Below are positions 15,141-24,889 of a stretch of 64,000 bases of DNA, one piece after another. Where the stretch lies: IMG/VR virus record IMGVR_UViG_3300030085_002431, positions 163,857-227,856 of that record. One strand, given 5' to 3'. A program made the position numbers and the translations under genes. The notes below the pieces were generated by a model. It was not told where the DNA came from, ran no database searches, and saw only the letters and a program-made list of their open reading frames with translations. The DNA comes from a virus. Each line of letters begins with the position of its first letter. Positions within the stretch are counted from its first letter, which is position 1.

Positions 15141-17166
15141 TTACTTCCCAAATAAAAGAAACAGACCACTAGGAGGGGGGATAAATCCCCGTGCTGCTTC
15201 AAATCGTGGAGGAAGAAAATATAATTTCAGTGGGAGTATGGACCCTGCTGAGTACAGCATGATGATGCGAAAGAAAAAGGGTGATGCATTAGCAGACGCA
15301 TATGGAATGGACCCAGAGCAGTTTGATGCACATATGCGAGATAAAATTTCTAAAGCAACAAATTTTGTTTCTGGTGGTCGTAAGATAGGTGAAGGAGTAG
15401 CTGCATCTGCCAAGAGCAACATTGTTGGTTTTAAACGTTCTGGTGTTCGTGGTTCCAGGAAAGGATTAGACGCACTAATTAAGACACTTTCTTCTAATAT
15501 TACGAGCAACGTTGAAAATATACAAAACAATGTCACTAACTTTGGTAAAGGGAGAGGGGATAATGCAAGAACAATATCCCCATCTACAACAAAAAGAGAT
15601 GTTACTAATGTAACTAGAGTTGTAAGACCTCAAGTATCAAATTTAAATAAGACTGTAAACAATGTAAGAAATCAGTCATTTAACACCATCAAGGCATTTA
15701 GAACTGCTGGAGAAGGAGATGGTAAAGAAGATACTGGACTGAAAGGAATAATTGGAAGACTAAAAGATGGTTTTGGGTTACTAAAACTTTTAACTAATAA
15801 AGCAACTCAAGAACAATTAAGTAAGTCAATAAAGAATCTTGAGCAATTTTTCACTGATGCGTATAGAGTTGCATATAGATTAAGAAGCAATCTATTAAAA
15901 ATATTTAAAGCACTCTCAAAAATCAGAGATAGCAAAGGTGCTGCTGGTCGTGCTGCTGGTGGGTTAATTGGTGGATTTGGTGCTGGTCTTGGTGCTACTG
16001 GACTAGGAGCAATGTTTGCAGGAGGAAAGCAAAAACCGAGAAGAGCACAACCAAGAAGAAGAGGTAGAGGTAGAGCAGGTTTATTGTTAGGTCTAGGTGC
16101 AGGTGCTTTGGGAGCGGGAATGGCAACCAATGCACTAGCAGGTGAAAGTCCACAAATACAATCTGCGGAAACTGCTCCAGTAATACCTGAGGGATTTATA
16201 GATAGATTCCAAGGTATTATAGAAAAATTTGGTGGAATCATTGATGGTCTGTTAAATGCTAAACCAAAACCTGCACCTGGTGGAGGTAGTGGTGCATCAC
16301 CATCACCAACAGCATCTGGATCCAAAGATTCTGTTGCTGGTTCCATGTCTTTAGGTGGTGGTGCAGAAACACCAGAAGAACAAGCATGGTTAAAAACTAT
16401 TAGAGATGCAGAAGGAACTGCAGGAAAAGATGGATATGGAACAGTATTTGGTGGGGAAGTAGTACCAGAATTAGCAGAAGGCAAAATGACTGTTAATGAG
16501 GTCATTCAACTGCAAAAAACTGGTAAAATGCCAGAACGTCTTGGTGGTAGGCAAGTTAATTTTGGAGAGTATGATGGACGTGTAAGTGGTGCATCTGGTG
16601 CATATCAGTTCATGCCTAAAACATTAGAAGGTCTTCTTAGAAATACTGGAACTTCTGGTGATGCTGCATTTACACCAAAGATGCAAGACCAATTTGCTCT
16701 TGAGTTGCTTAGAGGTAGGGGTATAGACCCCACAAAGGCAGCAACTATCGAGGGTATGAATAAGGCACAGGTCGAATGGGCTGGTCTTGGAACACATCAT
16801 GGTCAGACAAAAAGGACAACAGCAGAATCACTCAGAATGTATAATACATATCTGAACAACTCTGGTGTCCATACACCAGTTACACCACCACCTGCTATTG
16901 ACCCTGCGGGAGATCAGTCCTCAGCAAGAACAATGCAATCAAGGTCTATTGCTAGAACTGCTGCATCACAGAGGCAAACAAATGGACCTTCAATAGTTCC
17001 TATCAGCATAGGTTCAGGGACACAAAGTCCTGCCCCAGCACAAAGTTCTCAACAAGTTGATACTTCACCTCCAGTAAAGGCACCATCAATACCTTCTTTA
17101 CCTGCTGGTGATAGTGATAATTTCTTTGCTATGGCATCAAAACTAGCATATAACATTGTTGAATGA
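15133..17166 (+). CDS. Large baseplate-hub/tail protein with lysozyme-like muramidase domain
   Basis: A 677-residue protein. The N-terminus is basic and low-complexity; residues about 270-345 are Gly/Ala-rich hydrophobic stretches resembling membrane hairpins of tape-measure proteins. Residues about 415-575 form a muramidase-like domain of GH104 type: RDAEGTAGKDGYGTVFGGE with a candidate catalytic Glu near 427, SGASGAYQFMPKTLEGL, DQFALELLRGRG and VEWAGLG. The domain would cut peptidoglycan sugar chains at DNA injection. It overlaps gp51 upstream and the M23 gene downstream (ATGA). The position suggests a gp28/gp29-type hub or tape-measure role, which is inference. Confidence 0.72.
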   Translation: MPSYFPNKRNRPLGGGINPRAASNRGGRKYNFSGSMDPAEYSMMMRKKKGDALADAYGMDPEQFDAHMRDKISKATNFVSGGRKIGEGVAASAKSNIVGFKRSGVRGSRKGLDALIKTLSSNITSNVENIQNNVTNFGKGRGDNARTISPSTTKRDVTNVTRVVRPQVSNLNKTVNNVRNQSFNTIKAFRTAGEGDGKEDTGLKGIIGRLKDGFGLLKLLTNKATQEQLSKSIKNLEQFFTDAYRVAYRLRSNLLKIFKALSKIRDSKGAAGRAAGGLIGGFGAGLGATGLGAMFAGGKQKPRRAQPRRRGRGRAGLLLGLGAGALGAGMATNALAGESPQIQSAETAPVIPEGFIDRFQGIIEKFGGIIDGLLNAKPKPAPGGGSGASPSPTASGSKDSVAGSMSLGGGAETPEEQAWLKTIRDAEGTAGKDGYGTVFGGEVVPELAEGKMTVNEVIQLQKTGKMPERLGGRQVNFGEYDGRVSGASGAYQFMPKTLEGLLRNTGTSGDAAFTPKMQDQFALELLRGRGIDPTKAATIEGMNKAQVEWAGLGTHHGQTKRTTAESLRMYNTYLNNSGVHTPVTPPPAIDPAGDQSSARTMQSRSIARTAASQRQTNGPSIVPISIGSGTQSPAPAQSSQQVDTSPPVKAPSIPSLPAGDSDNFFAMASKLAYNIVE

Positions 17167-19202
17167 TGGCAGTATTAGAATCTCCCATAAAATCCTCAGT
17201 CAATAATATTCGCAAAACTTCTGCGTTTAGACGCAGAACGTCTAACCAAAATAAATTGACGACAGACTTTAAATCTTTAGAAAGAACATTAACTGTTGGA
17301 AATTCTAAGTTAAAACGGATAAAGAGTCTTCCAAAAAATAAAAAGATAGACAAACTTACATTGATGATACTTAGTAGTCGTCGTAATGAAGATAAGAAAG
17401 GTACTGGTACTGCTTCTGCTGGTCTTGGATTTGCAGTTGGTCGTGGTGTTGGTGCAGTAGGTTCTGGCTTAATGGGTCTTGCTGGTGGTGCAGTAGATTT
17501 GGTTGGTGGATTATTTGATAGAGGTGCAAAGAAAGGAGCACAAAAAGGAGTGCAAAAGGGAGCACAAAAAGCAACATCTAAGGCAGCAACAAAAGCAGCA
17601 GGAAAAGGTATAGGAAAAGGATTACTTAAAAAACTTCCTCTTGTTGGTCTTGGATTAGGAGCAGCATTTGCATTAGAACGGGCAGCAGGTGGAGATATGG
17701 TTGGTGCATTAGGGGAACTTGCTTCTGGTGCAGCAGCAATGGTTCCTGGATGGGGCACAGCAGCATCCGTTGCTATTGATGCTGGGTTGATTGCAAGAGA
17801 TATTGACAAATCAAATAAAAATGATAAAAAAGTTGAAGAAAAATTAGATGAGAAGAGGAAAAAACTTCTTGGACCAACATCTACAAGAGCAGTAAATGGT
17901 TTGCTTCCCGCATTAAACAAGTTTGAAAAATATGTAGAAAATTTTAAATCTTTCTCCGTTAGTGGTAGTTTTAATCAGGATATTGCACCAGGAACCGCAA
18001 CTGATAGCATGGGTTCAAAAAATCCCAACATGCATACTGGTGATTATCCAGGTTTTGATACAATGGAAAGAGTTGCACCTTTTGTTACTGGTCATGTAAG
18101 TACATATCCTGGTGCTCAATTTGGTGCTTCTAGAGGTGGTGGTACTAGAACTCACCTAGGACAGGACATTGATAAACAAGACCCAGGAGATCCTGTTCTT
18201 TCCATAATGAAGGGAACGGTTACGGAAGTTGGTACTGGTTTTAGATTCCAAAACGGTCAGGGTACAAGCCAAACCATCGGAATTCAACATCCAGATGGAA
18301 CAATGAGTAGATATGTTCATGTTCTTTCAGATGTTTCTGTTGGTGATGAAGTTCTAACAGGACAGAAAATTGGAACAGTATCACCAGCAGACGTTGCAAG
18401 TAGTAAAGATTTTCCTCACTTGCATTTTGAACTATATGCAAAAGGTGGTGGTGTAATCGACCCAAGACCATTCCTAAATTCTGCACCAAAGGGAACTCCA
18501 GCTGTTGCTCCAATTGCTCCTAATGGTGAAACTAAGATAAAACCAGAGAGGGATGGTGCTGATGATAGAGAGTCTGCACCAATGGATCCAACTGTTGATC
18601 CAGGCAACGATGGTTATGATATGACAAGAACCAGGGAAGGATTCTTGCGTAGTGAAGTTATGGATGATGATACAGGGTTTACCCGAGGTGATATGGAGGA
18701 TATGAGGGTTGCCAAGGAAAGAAGGCAGGCAATGGTAAAGGCACTTGGAAGAGATGGTTTCGCACAAGCACTTGATAACCTAGGAGGAAATGCAACGGTT
18801 GAAAATTATTCAGCAATGATGAAAGCTGCTGGTATGGAAGACCAATTGAAAGATATTCTCCAGCAATATAGACCAGGGCAGTTAATTGATAGTGGTGCTG
18901 CAGCATCAACAAGGGGTCTAGTTGCTAATGACCCAATGGGAAGAAGATTTAGTGCAGAAGCACAAGCAATATTAGATTATGAAATTCCTAAGTTAGAGAC
19001 ATATCCAACATACAATCAGGAAGGTGGTAGTCCAACATTTATAATTATGGATTCTGGTGGTCAATCACAACCACAATCAAGACCATCACCACCTCAAACA
19101 AGGAATAGGGGTAAGTCAGAAACTGTCTTTGTGCCCATAGGTGGTGGTGGATTAAATAGAACTATGGATGAAATGTTACTAACTAAACTCTCTAGGTCAT
19201 AA
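17163..19202 (+). CDS. Large tail protein with M23 (LytM) endopeptidase domain
   Basis: A 679-residue protein with basic N-terminus, Gly/Ala-rich hydrophobic stretches (about residues 75-200) and an M23 zinc peptidase domain at about 325-445. The zinc ligands are visible: HLGQD (H331, D335), SRYVHV and HLHFE (H419, H421). The domain cuts peptide cross-links of murein. The overall plan (basic start, hydrophobic hairpins, hydrolase, disordered tail) mirrors the preceding protein, so the two may be related in scaffold. It overlaps the gp27 start by one base (ATAATG). Confidence 0.78.
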   Translation: MMAVLESPIKSSVNNIRKTSAFRRRTSNQNKLTTDFKSLERTLTVGNSKLKRIKSLPKNKKIDKLTLMILSSRRNEDKKGTGTASAGLGFAVGRGVGAVGSGLMGLAGGAVDLVGGLFDRGAKKGAQKGVQKGAQKATSKAATKAAGKGIGKGLLKKLPLVGLGLGAAFALERAAGGDMVGALGELASGAAAMVPGWGTAASVAIDAGLIARDIDKSNKNDKKVEEKLDEKRKKLLGPTSTRAVNGLLPALNKFEKYVENFKSFSVSGSFNQDIAPGTATDSMGSKNPNMHTGDYPGFDTMERVAPFVTGHVSTYPGAQFGASRGGGTRTHLGQDIDKQDPGDPVLSIMKGTVTEVGTGFRFQNGQGTSQTIGIQHPDGTMSRYVHVLSDVSVGDEVLTGQKIGTVSPADVASSKDFPHLHFELYAKGGGVIDPRPFLNSAPKGTPAVAPIAPNGETKIKPERDGADDRESAPMDPTVDPGNDGYDMTRTREGFLRSEVMDDDTGFTRGDMEDMRVAKERRQAMVKALGRDGFAQALDNLGGNATVENYSAMMKAAGMEDQLKDILQQYRPGQLIDSGAAASTRGLVANDPMGRRFSAEAQAILDYEIPKLETYPTYNQEGGSPTFIIMDSGGQSQPQSRPSPPQTRNRGKSETVFVPIGGGGLNRTMDEMLLTKLSRS

Positions 19203-20500
19203 TGGCAAATATAATCGAAGCACTTCAAACTAATTACATAAACATTACATTATCCGATGGATTTGTCTTTAGTTTAGCAGATAAAGTTTTATACATTGAT
19301 TACTTTGAGGACATTATGTCACCTGGTGTAACTCTTAATATGTTCTTATCATCATCAGAGTCAATAGTACAAGGTTTAAAAATACGTGGAGGAGAAAGAA
19401 TAGATATCAATTTAAATGTTGCTTCTGGCACATTTCAAAAAGATGAAGAATATTCATTCTATGTTTATAAAGTTAGTAATTTAAATTCTACAGATACTGC
19501 AGAAAATTTTAACATTCATTGTGTAACAAAGGAAAGTTTAAATAATGAGTTACTAAGAGTAGCAAAAAGATATGATGGGTCTTTGAAAACTACAGTTGAA
19601 TCCATCTTGGATGATGTATTAGAAACAGATCGTTATGATTCAGAGAATATTGAACAAACTGCTAACAACTATTCTTTTATTGGAAATAATAGAAATCCAC
19701 TGACTGTATTACAGTGGTTAGCACCTAAAGCTGTTCCAACAACTAGTGCTAGTGGTGCATCTGGTGATCAAAATGGAGAAGCAAAGGGAACTGCTGGGTA
19801 CTTATTCTGGGAGAATAGTGATGGGTATAATTTTAAAAGTGTTTCTAGTTTAGTTTCAAAAACAAAACTGGGTGTAAATTCTGCAGACAATAAAAATATT
19901 CCATCATACAAGTATAGTGGTGTAATAAAAACAACGAATGTAGAAAATATTTTCCAAATATTAGAGTATGACGTTGAAAAAAATATTGATTTAAGGAAAG
20001 CTCTGCGATTGGGAACTTATTGTAACGTAACAGAATTTTTTGACTTGTATACTGGTTCTATGGATACATATACATATAAATTATCAGAACAATTACGAGA
20101 AAAGTTAGGAACTGAGGATAAAATTCAGGTAGATGATGCGTTCTCAGAAAATTTTAGTAGAATAATGGTCAGAATGTCCGATAGGGGTGTTCTAGATAAT
20201 GATGGGGTCACTACTGATTCTGGGAGAGATATTGCTGATATGGCAAAATCCACATCACGTTACAATATCCTCTTCTCTCAGGCAATAAATATCACAGTAC
20301 CATTGAATATAAATCTCAAGGCAGGTGACCTCATTAATGCGATTTTTCCAGCAATTGAGGCATCGGAAATAAAAAGACCAGATGCTAATCAAAGTGGTAG
20401 ATACCTTGTTCAACAAGTCAGACACCATTTCCAGAAAAATCAAAATTTATCTTATCTGCGATTAGTTCGTGATAGTTATGGACTATATGGTAAAAACTAA
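19202..20500 (+). CDS. gp27: Baseplate hub protein gp27-like
   Basis: A 432-residue protein: IEALQTNYINITLSDGFVFS, LNMFLSSSESIVQGLKIRGG ERID as a continued block, NNYSFIGNNRNPLTVLQWLA and a C-terminal PLNINLKAGDLINAIFPAIE with GRYLVQQVRHHF. This fits the hub fold of gp27/VgrG-type proteins that carry the spike. It stands between the hydrolase genes and gp5, as expected for a hub gene. The identification is by motif pattern and context. Confidence 0.75.
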   Translation: MANIIEALQTNYINITLSDGFVFSLADKVLYIDYFEDIMSPGVTLNMFLSSSESIVQGLKIRGGERIDINLNVASGTFQKDEEYSFYVYKVSNLNSTDTAENFNIHCVTKESLNNELLRVAKRYDGSLKTTVESILDDVLETDRYDSENIEQTANNYSFIGNNRNPLTVLQWLAPKAVPTTSASGASGDQNGEAKGTAGYLFWENSDGYNFKSVSSLVSKTKLGVNSADNKNIPSYKYSGVIKTTNVENIFQILEYDVEKNIDLRKALRLGTYCNVTEFFDLYTGSMDTYTYKLSEQLREKLGTEDKIQVDDAFSENFSRIMVRMSDRGVLDNDGVTTDSGRDIADMAKSTSRYNILFSQAINITVPLNINLKAGDLINAIFPAIEASEIKRPDANQSGRYLVQQVRHHFQKNQNLSYLRLVRDSYGLYGKN

Positions 20501-20511
20501 GGAGACAAAAA

Positions 20512-20739
20512 ATGGAAAGTATCGAAAAGCATATTGAAAAGGATAAAGAAATCCTTCAAGACCCAACGACAAATCCACAAATGCGTCGTCACGTAGAAGA
20601 AGAACTACGTGAATTAGAAATTTATGCTGAAAATCATAAAAAAGAGATTGCAGCAGGGGATCACCATGACCCAACAGCACTGGAACTATTCTGTGAAGTA
20701 GAGCCAGATGCAGATGAATGTAGAATTTACGAAGACTAA
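20512..20739 (+). CDS. cp12: CP12-like Calvin cycle regulator
   Basis: A 75-residue acidic protein. The C-terminal block LELFCEVEPDADECRIYED (C61-x8-C70) is the CP12 motif that forms a redox disulfide and inhibits phosphoribulokinase and GAPDH. The N-terminal part is a charged helix (KDKEILQDPTTNPQMRRHVE) without the N-terminal cysteine pair of plant CP12. Cyanophage CP12 is thought to redirect carbon to the pentose phosphate pathway, in step with talC at 53221. It has a clear ribosome site (AGGAGAC) and lies inside the tail operon between gp27 and gp5. Confidence 0.85.
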   Translation: MESIEKHIEKDKEILQDPTTNPQMRRHVEEELRELEIYAENHKKEIAAGDHHDPTALELFCEVEPDADECRIYED

Positions 20740-20744
20740 TACTA

Positions 20745-23351
20745 ATGCTTGAAGGATCTTTATTACAATCTCATTATCTCGGAAGAGATGGTTTCGTATG
20801 GTGGATTGGAAAAATTGCTCCAGCAAAAGTCTGGCGTAATGAAAAATCCAGACTAGATGCTGGTACATATGAACCTGGAGAGGGTGAAGATTCTACTGGT
20901 GGTTCTTGGGCATATAGATGCAAAGTAAGAATTATCGGTTATCATACTTTTGTACAAGATGAACTACCAGACGAGGATTTGCCATGGGCACATGTCATGG
21001 CATCCAACGAAGCTGGAAGTTTCCAAGGTGGTTCTGGACAAACACATAAACTAAGTGGAGGGGAAACTGCTTTTGGTTTCTTCTTGGATGGTGATGATGC
21101 TCAACAACCAGTTGTTGTTGGTGTATTACATAGAAATGCTTCAGTTGAAAATGTTCCCGATGAAGATGCTAAGGATAGATTTAGACCTACTACTGGACAT
21201 AAAGGAAATTTGAGTCAATCACCGACTCAAATTAGAAAGAGAAACAAGGGACAGCAACAACCAGCAACAACTTCAACTACACCTGCTACTGGTGTTGCTC
21301 AAAAACCACCAGTACTTCCAAAGAATAAAAACGCAAAACGTAAAGAATCTCCCCCTGGTGCAGACCAAGCAGTAAGAGAAGACCTAGCATCACAACAATT
21401 TGCTGCGGAAGCAGCAGTAAAAATTGTTAGGGAAAATGGTTGCAGTGACAACCTTATTGGAAAAATATCACAAGAACTTAATAACTTCATTCAATTTATC
21501 TCAAGAATTGAGGATTTTATTGGTACTTACATTGACCCCGTTCTGAATACCTTTGTTGATATTGTTCAGGAAATTAAAGGGTTTGCTAGCAGAATTGTTG
21601 GTATCATTAAATTCATCATTAACAATATGAGAGGTGCGATTATTCAGTTAGTCACCTCATTGTTTAGAGATTTTATTGCTAAAATTCTCCCAATGCCACA
21701 GCATCCACCAGTGGCAGAAGCAACAAAAAATATTATTAACATAATATTCTGTCTCTTTGAAAAACTTATACCACTTCTAATAGATTACATTGTCAATCTT
21801 CTTACAAACATGATTGGTAAGGCAATCAATGCCCCAATGTGTGCAGTAGAAGAATGGACTGCGGGTATTCTTTCTAAATTGATGGACTTTATTGAGGACC
21901 TTTTGGGTCCAGTAATGTCTGGTCTTGATTGGTTACTAGGTGGAATTGGTCAAATCTCCGCAGTATTGGGTCAGGTATCATCACTCGCACAACAAATTTT
22001 AAACTTTATTGGTTGTGACCAATTGAAATGTGAGGCATCAACTACTTGGGATTCAAAATCAAAAGCAGCAAAAGCACAAAGAGATAGTTGGAATAGAACT
22101 CTTGGCAACATGAATGTTCTTAAAGGTGTTAATGATGACCTTGACGAAGCAATGGGTGCTATCTCATTGTATGGAAATACTGGTACATCACCATTCCGTG
22201 ATTGTGCAAGAAGAACTGCTAATCCAACAAAACAGTCTGACCAATCACCAATGCCTCCTGGCATGATTGCACCAAATTGCATACCACCAGAAATTGAAGT
22301 TTTTGGTGATGGTGTTCTAGGACAAGTCCTTCCAATTGTTGGTAAAGATGGTGGAATTTTAACTGTAAAGGTTATTAATCCAGGTAAGGGTTATTCAAAA
22401 CCACCATCAATTAATATTATTGATAATACCAATCATGGTAATGGTGCCAGATTACAAGCATCTATTGAAGATGGTAGAATAAGCAACGTTTATGTATTAA
22501 ACCCAGGTTCTGGGTATTGTCCAGGAAATTATTCATCCATAGTATCTGATCCATCTTATGTTGTTTTTGCTGATAAGTATTCTGTATTTGAAGGTGATAG
22601 TGTAACATTTACTATTCAAACTGAAAATGTTCCTGATGGAAATAAAGTAGAATGGTATTTTAGTGGAGATGTTTCAATAGATGACTTTGATTCTCCAACT
22701 GAACTGAGTGGTGAATTGGAAATCAAAAATGGTGAAGCAACTCTTATAGCAAAAATTAGACAAGACAGTGTTACTGAACCTGTAGAAACACTATTTTTCG
22801 ACTTATATGATAGTGGTGGAGATTATGTTGCAAGGACTAGGGTCTTCCTCAATAATAGACTTTCACCAGTTTTAACACCAGAACCAGACGAACCAGTAGA
22901 GTCTCCACCAGGAACACCAGTTCCAAAAACTCCAGACGGTGGTACTTCTCCTGGAATTGGAACTGGTGGTGGTATTATTCCTGGAATTGGAACTGGTGGC
23001 ACTGGTGGAACTGGAACTGGAGGTGGTGACCCTGGAATTGGAACTAATTTTGTTGGTATTATTACTAATATTATTGTTGATAGACCAGGATTTGGATATT
23101 CCACTGGTGATAGTGTTGAATTTGGTGGTTGTGTTTATAACCTTAAGGTCACTGAAACTGGTTCTATTGTTGGGGTTGAGTCTGCATCTTCATGTAAAAA
23201 TGCTTACGAAGAAAATCCTGGAGAAGGTGTTATTACCACAACTAATGGTCAAGCAGGAAGATTATTCGCAGTCTTAGAATTCACTCCTCTTACTAACAAA
23301 GTCACAGTTGTCGATGAGTTTGGTGTTATCTCAGTTGTTGATTGTGTCTAA
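20745..23351 (+). CDS. gp5: Baseplate hub/spike protein gp5-like (OB fold, no lysozyme)
   Basis: An 868-residue protein. Residues about 15-135 form an OB-fold as in T4 gp5 N-terminus: WWIGKIAPAKVW, YRCKVRIIGYH, DEDLPWAHVMASNEAG and PVVVGVLHRN. A long helical section follows (about 215-480). Then come two PGxGY motifs (560-600), a Calx-beta/Ig-like domain (about 610-700, FEGDSVTFTIQT...SVTEPVETLFFDL), a Gly/Thr-rich linker and a terminal domain. The lysozyme domain of T4 gp5 is absent. It would sit under the hub as part of the spike base. Confidence 0.78.
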   Translation: MLEGSLLQSHYLGRDGFVWWIGKIAPAKVWRNEKSRLDAGTYEPGEGEDSTGGSWAYRCKVRIIGYHTFVQDELPDEDLPWAHVMASNEAGSFQGGSGQTHKLSGGETAFGFFLDGDDAQQPVVVGVLHRNASVENVPDEDAKDRFRPTTGHKGNLSQSPTQIRKRNKGQQQPATTSTTPATGVAQKPPVLPKNKNAKRKESPPGADQAVREDLASQQFAAEAAVKIVRENGCSDNLIGKISQELNNFIQFISRIEDFIGTYIDPVLNTFVDIVQEIKGFASRIVGIIKFIINNMRGAIIQLVTSLFRDFIAKILPMPQHPPVAEATKNIINIIFCLFEKLIPLLIDYIVNLLTNMIGKAINAPMCAVEEWTAGILSKLMDFIEDLLGPVMSGLDWLLGGIGQISAVLGQVSSLAQQILNFIGCDQLKCEASTTWDSKSKAAKAQRDSWNRTLGNMNVLKGVNDDLDEAMGAISLYGNTGTSPFRDCARRTANPTKQSDQSPMPPGMIAPNCIPPEIEVFGDGVLGQVLPIVGKDGGILTVKVINPGKGYSKPPSINIIDNTNHGNGARLQASIEDGRISNVYVLNPGSGYCPGNYSSIVSDPSYVVFADKYSVFEGDSVTFTIQTENVPDGNKVEWYFSGDVSIDDFDSPTELSGELEIKNGEATLIAKIRQDSVTEPVETLFFDLYDSGGDYVARTRVFLNNRLSPVLTPEPDEPVESPPGTPVPKTPDGGTSPGIGTGGGIIPGIGTGGTGGTGTGGGDPGIGTNFVGIITNIIVDRPGFGYSTGDSVEFGGCVYNLKVTETGSIVGVESASSCKNAYEENPGEGVITTTNGQAGRLFAVLEFTPLTNKVTVVDEFGVISVVDCV

Positions 23352-23357
23352 TAAATA
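23350..23357 (+). promoter_or_regulatory. Late promoter box AATAAATA
   Basis: AATAAATA overlaps the stop of the gp5-like gene, 20 bases before the next ATG. Confidence 0.5.
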
Positions 23358-23377
23358 TCTAAAAATCCTTTTATAAA

Positions 23378-23929
23378 ATGACAGAACAACCAAAAGAGTG
23401 GTTTAGACAAGGATTCGGTTACAGAGAGCAATCTGGTGTCTACATTGAAGGTAGAGAAGTTGGATACTCTCTAATAACTGATGAAGGTGTTGGGTATACT
23501 TATTACAAAGATGGTGGAAAGGAGGATGTTGTTCTAGAAACTTCATTAGAAGTTTGTGGTAGGAGAGTAAAAGATAAAGAACCAGCAAAAGTAATCTATG
23601 CAAGAAATGGTGATATTCATTTTGAAGCACCAAATGGTCAGATAACATTAAAGGCAAAGAACATAAGATTAGTTTCTCAAGATGGTGATGGTGAAGTTAC
23701 CATTCAAGCAGGTAAAACCATCGAAATTGATGGTCCAACAGCTAGAGTCAAAGGAACCAATGTTGACATTACAGGAAAAAATTCTGTAAATATGATTGGA
23801 AATTATGTAGAATCTGCTGCTGGTGTGCAGCAATCAAGTGCATCACTTGTTGATATTTTTCAAGGTTCTTTTATAGGTCAACTTCTAAATTCTCTCGGAA
23901 ATCTTAAAAAATTCCTTCAACTTTTCTAA
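23378..23929 (+). CDS. Beta-helical spike/needle protein (gp5 C-terminal-like)
   Basis: A 183-residue protein. The middle (about residues 70-145) is a chain of short beta strands: NGDIHFEAPNGQITLKAKNI, VTIQAGKTIEIDGPTARVKG, TNVDITGKNSVNMIGN. This is the repeat style of VgrG and gp5 C-terminal beta-helices. A helical end (GSFIGQLLNSLGNLKKFLQL) follows. Coming right after the OB-fold gp5-like gene, it probably supplies the membrane-piercing needle as a separate chain. Confidence 0.7.
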   Translation: MTEQPKEWFRQGFGYREQSGVYIEGREVGYSLITDEGVGYTYYKDGGKEDVVLETSLEVCGRRVKDKEPAKVIYARNGDIHFEAPNGQITLKAKNIRLVSQDGDGEVTIQAGKTIEIDGPTARVKGTNVDITGKNSVNMIGNYVESAAGVQQSSASLVDIFQGSFIGQLLNSLGNLKKFLQLF

Positions 23930-23932
23930 ACT

Positions 23933-24850
23933 ATGCCTGCACTAGCCTCTATTTCAACAATTGGTGATAAACTAATTGTCGGACAAGTTGATACTTCATT
24001 TTTGACTGCTACTGGTAGAGTTACACCAGGAACAGCAGTTCTAAATGGACCTGTTTATATTGGTGCATCTCCTCAAATTGGTGTTGCTAGAGCAGCATGT
24101 ATGATTGGTCCTCCTCTTCCTGGACTGTCAGTTCCTGCTTCACTTGAAGTTACAGGAGTTGCAAATGTCATTGGTGTTTTCAATGTCATAGCTGTTAGTA
24201 CATTTACTGGTCTCACAACAAAACTTGGAACAACAATTAAGAATGCTCTAAGTCTTAAGAATGGTGTTGACCTGAAAAATGCTGTCAATATTGGTAATGG
24301 TGTTTCTATTGATAACGCAAAAGCAGTTGTAAATGGTGCAGAGACTGTTGCTGGTGTACTTTCTGCACCAGTTGCTAATATTCCATTGGTTAATGGATAT
24401 TGTACTGGAAATAAATCAATTGGTTCTTTTGATATTCCTCATTGGAGAAAAGAAAATACTAGAATTCGTCATATAGTTGCTGAGGGACCAGAACCAGGGA
24501 TATATGTCCGTGGACGTTTAACAGGAAACAATACAATTGAATTGCCAGAATATTGGGATGGTCTTGTTGACCCAGAATCAATCACCGTAACTCTTACACC
24601 TATTGGTTCTTCTCAAGATTTATTTGTTGATTCAATCCCTTGGGGAAGAAAGGTTATAATTAAATCTGGAAATGCATCTAATATTGATTGCTTTTATGAA
24701 GTTTGGGTAGCACGTTGGTTAGATCCAAGAGACCATAGCAAGAAACTCCATGTAACTTATGAAGGAAAAACACCAGATGATTACCCAGGTGATGCCAAAG
24801 ATTTCTTGGTTGGTGGATGGGACTATGACAGAAGAGAGTCTCAATGGTGA
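23933..24850 (+). CDS. Virion structural protein, beta-rich
   Basis: A 305-residue protein. The first half is a run of Val/Gly/Asn-rich short strands (TKLGTTIKNALSLKNGVDLK, NAVNIGNGVSIDNAKAVVNG), which suggests a stacked beta-structure. The second half has RHIVAEGPEPGIYVRGRL, IELPEYWDGLVDPESITVTL and TPIGSSQDLFVDSI, a block I recall from marine-phage fibre or tail proteins. Probably a tail or baseplate component; exact role unknown. Confidence 0.65.
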   Translation: MPALASISTIGDKLIVGQVDTSFLTATGRVTPGTAVLNGPVYIGASPQIGVARAACMIGPPLPGLSVPASLEVTGVANVIGVFNVIAVSTFTGLTTKLGTTIKNALSLKNGVDLKNAVNIGNGVSIDNAKAVVNGAETVAGVLSAPVANIPLVNGYCTGNKSIGSFDIPHWRKENTRIRHIVAEGPEPGIYVRGRLTGNNTIELPEYWDGLVDPESITVTLTPIGSSQDLFVDSIPWGRKVIIKSGNASNIDCFYEVWVARWLDPRDHSKKLHVTYEGKTPDDYPGDAKDFLVGGWDYDRRESQW

Positions 24851-24852
24851 CC

Positions 24853-24860
24853 TATAAATA
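24853..24860 (+). promoter_or_regulatory. Late promoter box TATAAATA
   Basis: This exact T4 late octamer lies just after the previous stop and 29 bases before the ATG at 24890. Confidence 0.75.
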
Positions 24861-24889
24861 ATTTGAACATATTATCTTAATCTATATTC

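Noticed and set aside
15807-17920. Long minus-strand ORFs rich in Pro/Ala/Ser opposite the hydrolase genes
   Set aside because: They are mirror frames of Gly/Ala/Asn-rich plus-strand proteins with clear domains; no ribosome sites or family motifs.
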